Of a DNA stretch of 64,000 bases, positions 35,266 to 42,826 are shown piece after piece. Under the pieces are notes generated by a model. It ran no database searches. It had not been told where the DNA came from and worked only from the letters and a program-made list of their open reading frames with translations. The stretch spans positions 1 through 64,000 of the forward strand of contig CAIOFV010000023.1 in NCBI GenBank assembly GCA_903857665.1. The letters run 5' to 3'. The DNA is from an uncultured Myxococcales bacterium (GTDB taxonomy: Bacteria > Myxococcota_A > UBA9042 > DTJE01). Position 1 is the stretch's first letter. Each line of letters opens with the position of its first letter. Position numbers and translations under genes: made by a program.

Positions 35266-36000
35266 ATGGCCGAGGACGCCGCCGGGACACCGACCTACAA
35301 CGTCAGCATCGTGATCCCGGTCTACAACGAGGAAGGGCTGCTGGAAACGGCGGTCAACGACCTCATCACCCGGCTGCACGAAATCCCGCTGGCCGTCGAA
35401 GTCATCCTGTCCGAAAACGGCAGCAAGGACCGCACCCGCGAAATCGCGCTGGGACTGGCGTCCCGGATCCACAACATCCGGGTCCTGCACACCGACGAAC
35501 CCAACTACGGGCGCGCCCTCAAGAGGGGCATCGAAGAGGCCCACGGCGCCATCGTGCTGTGCGACGAGATCGACATCTGCGACGTGGATTTCTACAAGGT
35601 GGCGCTGGAAATCCTGATGGCCGACCGGGCCGACATGGTCGTGGGCAGCAAGCGGCACCCGGCCGCGCGGGACGCCCGGCCCTTCCTGCGCAGGTTCGCC
35701 ACGCAGGTGCTGAACCTGATGCTGCGGGTCATCGTCGGGTTCAAGGGCACGGACACCCACGGCCTGAAGGCGTTCCAGCGGGCGCCCCTGATGCCCGTAG
35801 TGCACAGTTGCATCGTCGAAAAGGACCTGTTCGCCAGCGAGCTGGTGATCCGGGCCGAGCGGGCCGTGCGCGTGGTGGAGGTCCCGGTGCGCATCATGGA
35901 AAAGCGCCCGCCGTCCATCAACCTGTTCAAGCGCGTGCCGAACGTGCTGCGGAACCTGTGGCGCCTGTTCCTGGTCATCCGCCTGGGACGCAAGGCCTGA
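35266..36000 (+). CDS. GT2 glycosyltransferase without membrane spans
   Basis: 244 residues, soluble GT-A fold: VSIVIPVYNEEGLLE, VILSENGSKDRT, VLHTDEPNYGRALKRGI. The usual DxD segment (DADL in DPM1-like enzymes) reads CDEIDICDVDF, so metal-binding residues are rearranged or the active site has diverged. No transmembrane helices follow, unlike the GT2 at 20435. AAGGAG (35256-35261) directs ATG 35266. It lies 32 bases after the oxidoreductase stop and 13 bases before the deacetylase. Confidence 0.83.
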   Translation: MAEDAAGTPTYNVSIVIPVYNEEGLLETAVNDLITRLHEIPLAVEVILSENGSKDRTREIALGLASRIHNIRVLHTDEPNYGRALKRGIEEAHGAIVLCDEIDICDVDFYKVALEILMADRADMVVGSKRHPAARDARPFLRRFATQVLNLMLRVIVGFKGTDTHGLKAFQRAPLMPVVHSCIVEKDLFASELVIRAERAVRVVEVPVRIMEKRPPSINLFKRVPNVLRNLWRLFLVIRLGRKA

Positions 36001-36013
36001 CCCGCGAGGCCCG

Positions 36014-36955
36014 ATGCCTGGTACGCCCACCAACCCATCCGCGGATCGGAACCAGTCGCCTCCGTGCTCGGGCCCGGATCGCATCCTCTGCGTGAACATC
36101 GACCTGGACGACCTGCGGTTCTATCGAGGCATCCACGCGCTGCCCCCCGAGGAGGACCGCCCGACAATCTTCGAGGTCGCGGTGCCCCGGTTCCTGCAGA
36201 TGTGCGGGCGCCTGGGGATCGCGGCCACGCTGTTCACGATTTCCGACGACCTCCGGTGGCCGACGGCCGTGTCCTCCCTGCGAGCCGCGGTGGCGGCCGG
36301 ACACGAGGTCGGCAGCCACAGCGCGACGCACTGCTACGACCTGTCGCGACGGCGGTCGGACTTCCTGGACGCCGAGATCGCGGGCTCCCGGAAGGCCCTC
36401 GAGGACGCCGTCGGGGCGCCGGTCATCGGCTTCCGCGGCCCTGGATACAACCTTTCGGACGCGCTGCTGGGGACCCTGCTCCGGGCGGGCTACACCTACG
36501 ACACGTCGATCCTGCCGGCCCCGGCCTACTGGGCCGCGCGGGCTGCCGTCATCGGATGGATGCGCCTGACGGGCCGCCGCAGCTCGTCGATTCCGGGACG
36601 CGCCCGGGATTTCTTCCGGCATCGGGCTCCCTACGTGTGGGGTCCGGTGGCCCCGGGACTGAAGGAATTCCCGATCACCACCTGCGGGCTGGGCCGGCTG
36701 CCCTTGATCGGGACCACGCTGGCGTCGGACGGCCCGATGGCCCGCCACCTGGTCCGGTCGGCCGCGGCCCTGCCATTCGTCAACGTCGAGTTCCACGCGC
36801 TGGACTTCCTGGACGTGGAGGCCGATTCGCTGGACCCCCGCCTCCGCGTCGAGCCCGCCCTGCGCATCCCGCTGGCGGACCGAACCGCCGCGTTCGAAGG
36901 CGCCCTGGCCCGCCTGGCCGAGGGTCGCCGGCCCGCCCGACTGGCCGACCTGTAG
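36014..36955 (+). CDS. NodB-type polysaccharide deacetylase
   Basis: 313 residues. Deacetylase-fold motifs: an N-terminal CVNIDLDDLRFY in place of the usual TFDDG, the zinc motif HSATH in EVGSHSATHCYDL (motif 2), GFRGPGYN (motif 3) and a late VNVEFHALDFLD. The two motif 2 histidines and the motif 1 Asp are kept, so metal-dependent N- or O-deacetylation of a glycan is plausible. There is no signal peptide, so it would act in the cytoplasm or with lipid-linked sugars, fitting the adjacent GT2 and oxidoreductase. Start at ATG 36014. Confidence 0.82.
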   Translation: MPGTPTNPSADRNQSPPCSGPDRILCVNIDLDDLRFYRGIHALPPEEDRPTIFEVAVPRFLQMCGRLGIAATLFTISDDLRWPTAVSSLRAAVAAGHEVGSHSATHCYDLSRRRSDFLDAEIAGSRKALEDAVGAPVIGFRGPGYNLSDALLGTLLRAGYTYDTSILPAPAYWAARAAVIGWMRLTGRRSSSIPGRARDFFRHRAPYVWGPVAPGLKEFPITTCGLGRLPLIGTTLASDGPMARHLVRSAAALPFVNVEFHALDFLDVEADSLDPRLRVEPALRIPLADRTAAFEGALARLAEGRRPARLADL

Positions 36956-37072
36956 ACGACCCTCGCGGACCGGGCCCCGAATCCAAATCGGCTGCGCGCG
37001 AACGGGGACGGACGGCGTCCCCGTCCTGTGGTACAACACGCGTGCGATTCCGCACGGGGGTACAGGACGGCG

Positions 37073-39028
37073 ATGCTCACGGACTTCGAGATTCTGGCGG
37101 CGGTTCGCGACACGCTGCACCCCCTGACGCCGGGTTCCAGCGGCGGTTCGCACACCGAGGTCAAGGCCTTCGACCCGGCCGCGCTGGCCGAGGCCCTGGC
37201 GGATCTCGCCGACCGCAACGGCGCTCCGACCGAACCCGCCCGCACCCTGGGACGGCGGATCGCAAAGCGCTTCCTGGTGAAGGTCGGGAACGTCACGCGG
37301 TACGTGATCAAGCTGAAGGGCGGGCGCGAGTCGGTGATCCGGCGCCCCATTCCCTCCGAGGCCTTCGGTCCCACGGGCTACAACATGGCCCCCACCCTCG
37401 ACAAGGTGCTCCTGGACGGGCGGGAAGCCGTCCGCGAGATTCCGTACCTGGCCTGCGGCGACGTCGGCGAACAGTTCGCCCCGGACGTCCTGCAGGGGAT
37501 CCGGAACACCGTGGCGAGCCGTGATCGATCCTCCCGGGCGGACGGCACGTTCCTGGTGATCGAGGGACGGAACGGCCGCGAGCGACGCAGCGCGTACCAG
37601 TTCCTGGAGGACGACCCCTATTTCTCCCAGGAGATAAAGGATTTCGGCGCCTTGACCCGCTTCCAGTCGTTCATGCGCGAGCACCCGATGGACGTGCTGA
37701 TGACGGAGCGCCTGCGGACGTTCTTCGACGCGTCGATGACGGTCGGGGCCCGCGACGTGCTGCGCTGGATGGAAGGGTCGCGGCATCCGGACCTCGGCTG
37801 GAAGGCGGCCGAGGGCGTCCTGAAGTCCTGCTTCGCCACCCACGGCCACGAAAACTTCCTGCCGCCCGAAATCAACTACTACACGCAGTCGATCGCGCTG
37901 GATGCCGCAGAGTCCCGACGGATCGACGCGGTCAACCGGGACGCATCGAACGCGTTCGCCCGGTGCATGGTCGAACGGCTGCCCTTCGTCTGGACCGCCG
38001 ACGTGCCGGACGCCGAACTGAACGAAGCCGCCGCAGGCATCCTGGACCTGCACTTCGACTACCCGCTGTTCGAGGTCGAGCCGTACTCCGGGATCCTCAG
38101 CACCACGTCGATGCGGCTGGCACTGCGGGTGGCCGTCGGCGCGACCCTGCACCTGACCGGCATCGAGGTGCCCGAACGCCGGAACCCGATGACTCCCGCC
38201 CTCGCCGAGCGGTCGCGCGCCGTCGCGGCCTTCCTGGGGCGCCTGACCGAGGAGCAGCGCTCGGAGGCCTGCAACGAGATCAACCGCATGCTGTGGGAGG
38301 TCGCGGTGCGGGGCGGCATCCCCACGCCGGATGGGACCGTGCTGCCCTACCGCCGCCAGGACCGGACGTTCTACTCGTTCCAGGAAAAGGCGCAGCACGC
38401 GCTGGAGGGGCGGGCCCGGGTCGAGGAAATGCTGACCCTGGAGGAAATGGTGTCGCCCCAGGGCGAGGACATCCTGAAGCGCCACCCCGACCTGGCGCGC
38501 CAGTTGACCGTGTTCTTCACGCTCGCCTACCGGTACTTCCTGGACACGGGCCACGTGCCGGACCTGCGGCCCGACGACGCCGGCATGGACCTCTTCGTCC
38601 GGGGCATCTGGGGCTACAAGACCCGCAACGTGCTGGTGATCACCGGCCATGCGCCCGACGGCCGCCCGGTCAGCGCGGTGCGCTTCGTCGACAACAAGGA
38701 CCAGTTCAAGCAGTACCGCCGGTGGGAGGACCGCCAGCGGCCCCTGGGCCTGATCAAGTACGGGTTGCGCATGGTGGCGCCCGTGGTCCAGCCGGCGATG
38801 GAGCGTTCCCTCGGCATGTACGTGGCCCGCGTGGCCGCCACGGACGGCGTCAAGGGCAACGGGGTGCCCGACGTGCCCGAGGCGTTGTCCCGCGCGACCC
38901 GCGAGGTGCTCCGCAGCGGCGTGGATGCGGTGCTGTCCCACAGCGAGGCCTTCCTGAACGACCTGATCGACGACACGGCCGACGGCATCGAGCGCACCCT
39001 CCACGGCTGGCCGTTCCGGCGATCCTGA
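37073..39028 (+). CDS. large soluble protein of unknown function
   Basis: 651 residues with no signal peptide or membrane span, strongly coding by codon bias. Conserved-looking stretches include RFLVKVGNVTRYVIKLKGG, SYQFLEDDPYFSQEIKD-like, FLPPEINYYTQSIALDAAES, GIWGYKTRNVLVITGHAPDG and VRFVDNKDQFKQYRRW. The lysine-bearing VTRYVIKLKGG and the late VDNKD are vaguely kinase- or ATP-grasp-like, but no diagnostic motif set exists. TGGTACAAC (37029-37037) may be an extended -10. ATG 37073 is preferred over a GTG at 37028. It is monocistronic between the glycan operon and a lipoprotein gene. Confidence 0.75.
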   Translation: MLTDFEILAAVRDTLHPLTPGSSGGSHTEVKAFDPAALAEALADLADRNGAPTEPARTLGRRIAKRFLVKVGNVTRYVIKLKGGRESVIRRPIPSEAFGPTGYNMAPTLDKVLLDGREAVREIPYLACGDVGEQFAPDVLQGIRNTVASRDRSSRADGTFLVIEGRNGRERRSAYQFLEDDPYFSQEIKDFGALTRFQSFMREHPMDVLMTERLRTFFDASMTVGARDVLRWMEGSRHPDLGWKAAEGVLKSCFATHGHENFLPPEINYYTQSIALDAAESRRIDAVNRDASNAFARCMVERLPFVWTADVPDAELNEAAAGILDLHFDYPLFEVEPYSGILSTTSMRLALRVAVGATLHLTGIEVPERRNPMTPALAERSRAVAAFLGRLTEEQRSEACNEINRMLWEVAVRGGIPTPDGTVLPYRRQDRTFYSFQEKAQHALEGRARVEEMLTLEEMVSPQGEDILKRHPDLARQLTVFFTLAYRYFLDTGHVPDLRPDDAGMDLFVRGIWGYKTRNVLVITGHAPDGRPVSAVRFVDNKDQFKQYRRWEDRQRPLGLIKYGLRMVAPVVQPAMERSLGMYVARVAATDGVKGNGVPDVPEALSRATREVLRSGVDAVLSHSEAFLNDLIDDTADGIERTLHGWPFRRS

Positions 39029-39080
39029 GGCGGGCGCGGTTCCCGGAAGCGGATCCCCCACCACTTCGCATGTCGGATGT

Positions 39081-39109
39081 TTGGCGTCGCCCGCCCGGTC
39101 AGGTACAAT
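39081..39109 (+). promoter_or_regulatory. sigma70-type promoter of the small lipoprotein gene
   Basis: TTGGCG (39081-39086), a 17-base spacer and TACAAT (39104-39109), 26 bases before ATG 39135. Confidence 0.6.
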
Positions 39110-39134
39110 GTTCCGTGATACGGAGGTGGTTGCG

Positions 39135-39350
39135 ATGCGCAAGGTGCTCTGCTTCTCGGCGATCGTCGTGATGACCGCAAGCCTCGGCTCGCTCGGGTGC
39201 ATGGACACCCTCACCAAGATCTCGCCGCCCACGGGCAAGTCCATCCCGAACGGCGCCACCAACAAGCAGGCGTTCACCGGGGGCAACGTCCGCGTCACGT
39301 TCCCGGAAGTCTTCCCGAGCGATGCCCAGGAAGAAGTCCAGGAACCGTAG
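39135..39350 (+). CDS. small lipoprotein, unknown
   Basis: 71 residues: basic start MRKVL, hydrophobic core, lipobox SLGC (Cys about 22), then a short mature part ending VFPSDAQEEVQEP. CGGAGGTGG (39121-39129) fixes ATG 39135. No family recognised. It heads a probable three-gene run of lipoproteins and a murein enzyme. Confidence 0.75.
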   Translation: MRKVLCFSAIVVMTASLGSLGCMDTLTKISPPTGKSIPNGATNKQAFTGGNVRVTFPEVFPSDAQEEVQEP

Positions 39351-39399
39351 CACCCGGCTGTGCATGGCCCCGGGGCGTCCAGCAACCTTGAGAGCGCCC

Positions 39400-40041
39400 A
39401 TGAACCCAATCGAAACCCGGCCCATCGTGATCCTGCTGTCGTCGGCCGTGGCCCTGCTGATCTTCGGCACGGCGTGCCACTCCAAGATTCCGGACCTCAA
39501 GACCCCCAAGGGGACCTACGCGGCCTATCGCGAAGCCCGCGAGCGCGGCGACTTCCAGGCGATCTACACCCTGCTGGTCACGCAGGTTCGCGAACAACTG
39601 GACGTCACGCACCAGAACCTGCGCGATGCCGCCCGCCTGATCGAAACGTCCTATCCGGCCGCGATGAAAAAGCAGGCCCTCGCGGACCTGGGTCCCGAGG
39701 ACGTCCGGCGGGCCCCCGATCCCGCGTCGTACTACGCGGCCCTGTGCCGCCTGAGCGCGGCCGGCATGGAAGTGTCGATGTCGATGGCGGAGCGCTGGTC
39801 CGCCGAGGTCAAGACCGTTCGCGAGGACCCGCCCGGGTCCGGCAAGTACCTGGTCAGCCCCATGTCCGGCGCGGTGGTCGAACTGTTCCGGGAAGAGGAC
39901 GGGAAGGTGCACATGGTCCCCGCCCGGAAGGATCTCTCGCTGATCGGCCGCGAGTACACCCGTTCGTTCGAACGACTCGAGGCCGTGCGGGAGGCCGTGA
40001 AGACGTTCCATTCTCCGGCCGAGGCTGCCGCGAACCCGTGA
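39400..40041 (+). CDS. lipoprotein with an NTF2-like helical domain
   Basis: 213 residues with lipobox FGTAC (Cys about 25). The mature part begins KTPKGTYAAYREARERGDFQAIYTLL, a pattern typical of NTF2-like/DUF4878 proteins in which a helix precedes a small beta sheet; GSGKYLVSPMSGAVVELFREEDG would be the sheet. Role unknown. ATG 39400 is the last ATG before the signal peptide; the frame is open upstream to 39322. It lies 49 bases after the previous stop and 7 bases before the putative CTG start of the next gene. Confidence 0.72.
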   Translation: MNPIETRPIVILLSSAVALLIFGTACHSKIPDLKTPKGTYAAYREARERGDFQAIYTLLVTQVREQLDVTHQNLRDAARLIETSYPAAMKKQALADLGPEDVRRAPDPASYYAALCRLSAAGMEVSMSMAERWSAEVKTVREDPPGSGKYLVSPMSGAVVELFREEDGKVHMVPARKDLSLIGREYTRSFERLEAVREAVKTFHSPAEAAANP

Positions 40042-40048
40042 GGTCCCC

Positions 40049-40951
40049 CTGACACCGTCGTCCACGCGATTCGTTCCGGGAACGCTTGCCCTCGCCGGGT
40101 GCCTCGTGGCGCTGGCGTGCGCCGGCCCGTCGCAGGCCGTCCGCCAGGAACCCCGGGAGACGGTCCCCGAATGGGAAACGCCCCCCATCCCGGACTCGAT
40201 GAAGCCGAAGGTCGCCGTGGCGCCTGAAATCGCGCCCGCCCGACCGGCCCCGCCACCCACGGGACGGGTCGAGGCCCAGCCCCTCGAGGACGACCCGTCC
40301 GTCCGCATCCTGTCGTTCACCACGCCGCGAGGCCAACCGGTGACCTTGCGGTACAAGCAGAAGGCGCACTCGGTGGGCAAGACGAACCGGGGCCACCTGG
40401 AGGACGGGCGCTGCCTTCCGGACCAGGGCCCGGGATTCGTGCACTTCGGCGAGTCGGCCTGCGGGACCGACGAAACGGTGACCCTGGTGATGTTCGCGAT
40501 CGGGGAGGTGATGCGGGACCACCCCGACACGGTGCCGGTCGTCCTCGGTTCCCTGTCGCTGCCCAACGGCGGGCGCCTGCGGCCGCACAAGTCCCACCGG
40601 ACGGGACGGGACGTCGATATCGGCTTCTACCGCACCGACAACGTGCCGATGAAGCACTTCGAGGACATCACCACGGACCGCATCGATTTCGACAAGTCCT
40701 TCCTGCTGATGGCGAACCTGATCGCCACCGGGAGGGTGCAGAACATCTACGTGAACTACGCGCTCCAGCAGCACCTGGCGCAGGCCGCCCGGGACATGGG
40801 GTACGACGACGGGCAACTGTCGTGGCTGTTCGAGTACCCGCGAGGGCGGAAGGTTCATGCGGGCGTGATCCGCCACGCGAAGGGCCACACGCGGCACTTC
40901 CACGTCCGGTTCGTGTGCCCGATCGGCGATGCCGAGTGCGACGAACTGTAG
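40049..40951 (+). CDS. MepA-like penicillin-insensitive murein endopeptidase, lipoprotein
   Basis: About 300 residues. The LAS-type metallopeptidase core is clear: GSLSLPNGGRLRPHKSHRTG then RDVDIGFY (H-x-x-H and D-x-D as in MepA HxSHQxGLDVD) and the late HFHVRFVCP, which cut D-Ala-mDAP crosslinks in peptidoglycan. There is no ATG before the domain. GTG 40106 would leave only MALAC and no signal peptide, whereas CTG 40049, five bases behind GAGG (40040-40043), gives a full signal with lipobox LVALAC. A CTG start is therefore inferred. It is coupled to the preceding lipoprotein gene. Confidence 0.78.
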   Translation: MTPSSTRFVPGTLALAGCLVALACAGPSQAVRQEPRETVPEWETPPIPDSMKPKVAVAPEIAPARPAPPPTGRVEAQPLEDDPSVRILSFTTPRGQPVTLRYKQKAHSVGKTNRGHLEDGRCLPDQGPGFVHFGESACGTDETVTLVMFAIGEVMRDHPDTVPVVLGSLSLPNGGRLRPHKSHRTGRDVDIGFYRTDNVPMKHFEDITTDRIDFDKSFLLMANLIATGRVQNIYVNYALQQHLAQAARDMGYDDGQLSWLFEYPRGRKVHAGVIRHAKGHTRHFHVRFVCPIGDAECDEL

Positions 40952-40968
40952 GGATTCGCGGGCGGGAG

Positions 40969-42825
40969 TTACTTCACCAGTTCGGCCATCCGCCTCTGGA
41001 CGTTCTTGACCTGCCAGGGGTTCAGCACCATCACGACGTCCTTGAACCCCGGCTCGCCGGGGGCCGTCGCGTAGGCATCGCCGTCCTTCTTGTCCGGGAA
41101 GACCTTCAGCACGTGGCGGGAGCCGTTCTCGAGGGTGGCGATGAGCGTCATTTCCGGCTTGCCGGTCGCCGCCTTCCGGGCCGCAGCATCGCCGACGAAC
41201 GCCTTGGCCGAGAACCCGGCCACCGTGCCCACCAGCGACCCGACCACCTCGGCCTTCAGGTCCGTGGCGCCCGAAGGCTTCACCACCCTCCAGGCCTTTT
41301 CGGGAGACGCCTTGCCCGCGACCCGCTCCAGGACCACCGTCTGGTCCGGATGGACGATTTCGACGCGCGCCACGCTGCCCAGCTCGAAATCGAAGAAGGT
41401 CTTGTTCCTCAGATCCTCCGGTCCCTTCCGGATGCGGGTCAGCGCCCAGGCGGGCAGCGTCGCCACCTCGTCCCTGCCATCGACGGACACGTAGCGCGTG
41501 CCGGACCCCTTGTCGGCGCCCACCTTCAGGATGTGCCGCGCGCCATCCGCGGTCGCCACGACCAGCGTCACCAGCGGTGCCGCCAGCCCCGTGGCCAGCC
41601 CCGCCCGCTGGGACGGCGGCAGGAACGCCTCGGCCCGCAGGCTTTCGATGTCGGTCAGCAACGTGTCCACCAGCGACCGCCCCAGCGGCAGCCCGGCCGG
41701 CAGCAGCGCCTTGAACCGGTTCCCGTCCCGCTCGAACGCTAGGCGCCGGGCGCCGTCCACGAGGTCCACCGCCCGGATGGCGTCCCGGGTGATCGCGAAC
41801 AGCCGCCGATCCCGCAGGTCGCCGGTGTGCTTGCGCACCTGGTCGCATACGAACTTCGCAACCTTCGCGTATCCCGGGGTGCCGTCCACCGCCAGGTACG
41901 CCGCATCGTCCTTCGGCGCGCCGAGCCGCAACCCGACGACCTTCCCGTCCGCCAGCGTCAGCCGCACCTGGAACGCGTCGTCCCCCAGCGTCACGCCCGC
42001 CGGAAGGGCATCGACAAACTCCAGGGCGTAGATGCCCGAAACGGCCGTCAGGAAGGCGCCGATATCGCCCGCCACGAGGCCCGAGGGCGTTTCGAAGCGC
42101 CACTTCCGTTCGGCGGCCTTCGCGGGTTCGACCGCCTTCGGGGCATCGCCGGGGACCGCGTCGGACGCCAGCCGGATGTCCCGGTCGATGGCATCGGGAG
42201 CGGTCGGGTCGTGGATTTCGATGCCGGTGACGTCCGTCGCCGCGAAGCCCAGCACCTTGCGATCCCGCAGGCCCTTCATGCCCCCCTCGAACGGGCGGCG
42301 CAGGTCGCGGCCCAGGATGCGCCAGACGTGGGCATCGCCGCCCACCCGCACGAAACTGTCCCCTTCCCCGGTCGCGCCCTCGGCCTTCTGGGACAGGCCG
42401 ATTTCCAGCACCCGCGGAGGCTGCGCCGCGGAGGAGTACGTGACCGTCACCTTCCGTTCGGGATCCAGCCCGAAGGCCTTCAGGTCGTCGGCGCGGGCGG
42501 ACGCGGGGATCACGGAAACGAGGTCCTCCCGCAACAGGTCCACGATCTGCCGGACCTTGAACTTGTCCGGGCGGCTTCCCTCGGGCGGCGACAGCGTCCA
42601 CGACTTGTCGGCCCCGCGGACGAGCACCGCGGACTGGCCGTCCTGGGCGACCTCGATCCGGTCGAAGGGGGCGTCCTCGTCCGGCTTTTCGGACCTGGCG
42701 CCCGGGTTCCAGCCAGGCACCTTCAGGGTCGTACCGCCGTTGCCCCGTGGCCAGAAGGTGACCAGCAGGACCACCGCCGCCATCACCGCGAAGGTGGTCA
42801 GCAGGATGAGGCTCTTGCGGTTCAT
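40969..42825 (-). CDS. DUF4340 membrane-anchored protein of a Gld-type ABC system
   Basis: 618 residues. One N-terminal transmembrane helix (about 5-24), then repeated DUF4340-like modules: SWTLSPPEGSRPDKFKVRQ, LRDRKVLGFAATDVTGIEI, LRDRRLFAITRDAIRAVDL, LRNKTFFDFELGSVARVEI, each a beta-rich unit following an LRD/NK-F phrase, and a W-R-V-x-KPSG segment. Such proteins usually sit beside GldG-like genes. The start at ATG 42825 follows the upstream stop by one base, with GGAGGAGG inside the previous gene's end. It is last of the four-gene ABC operon. Confidence 0.85.
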   Translation of the reverse strand: MNRKSLILLTTFAVMAAVVLLVTFWPRGNGGTTLKVPGWNPGARSEKPDEDAPFDRIEVAQDGQSAVLVRGADKSWTLSPPEGSRPDKFKVRQIVDLLREDLVSVIPASARADDLKAFGLDPERKVTVTYSSAAQPPRVLEIGLSQKAEGATGEGDSFVRVGGDAHVWRILGRDLRRPFEGGMKGLRDRKVLGFAATDVTGIEIHDPTAPDAIDRDIRLASDAVPGDAPKAVEPAKAAERKWRFETPSGLVAGDIGAFLTAVSGIYALEFVDALPAGVTLGDDAFQVRLTLADGKVVGLRLGAPKDDAAYLAVDGTPGYAKVAKFVCDQVRKHTGDLRDRRLFAITRDAIRAVDLVDGARRLAFERDGNRFKALLPAGLPLGRSLVDTLLTDIESLRAEAFLPPSQRAGLATGLAAPLVTLVVATADGARHILKVGADKGSGTRYVSVDGRDEVATLPAWALTRIRKGPEDLRNKTFFDFELGSVARVEIVHPDQTVVLERVAGKASPEKAWRVVKPSGATDLKAEVVGSLVGTVAGFSAKAFVGDAAARKAATGKPEMTLIATLENGSRHVLKVFPDKKDGDAYATAPGEPGFKDVVMVLNPWQVKNVQRRMAELVK

Positions 42826-42826
42826 G

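Noticed and set aside
35975-39409. 1144-codon minus-strand frame
   Set aside because: Antisense to the deacetylase and the 651-aa protein; no Shine-Dalgarno or domain.
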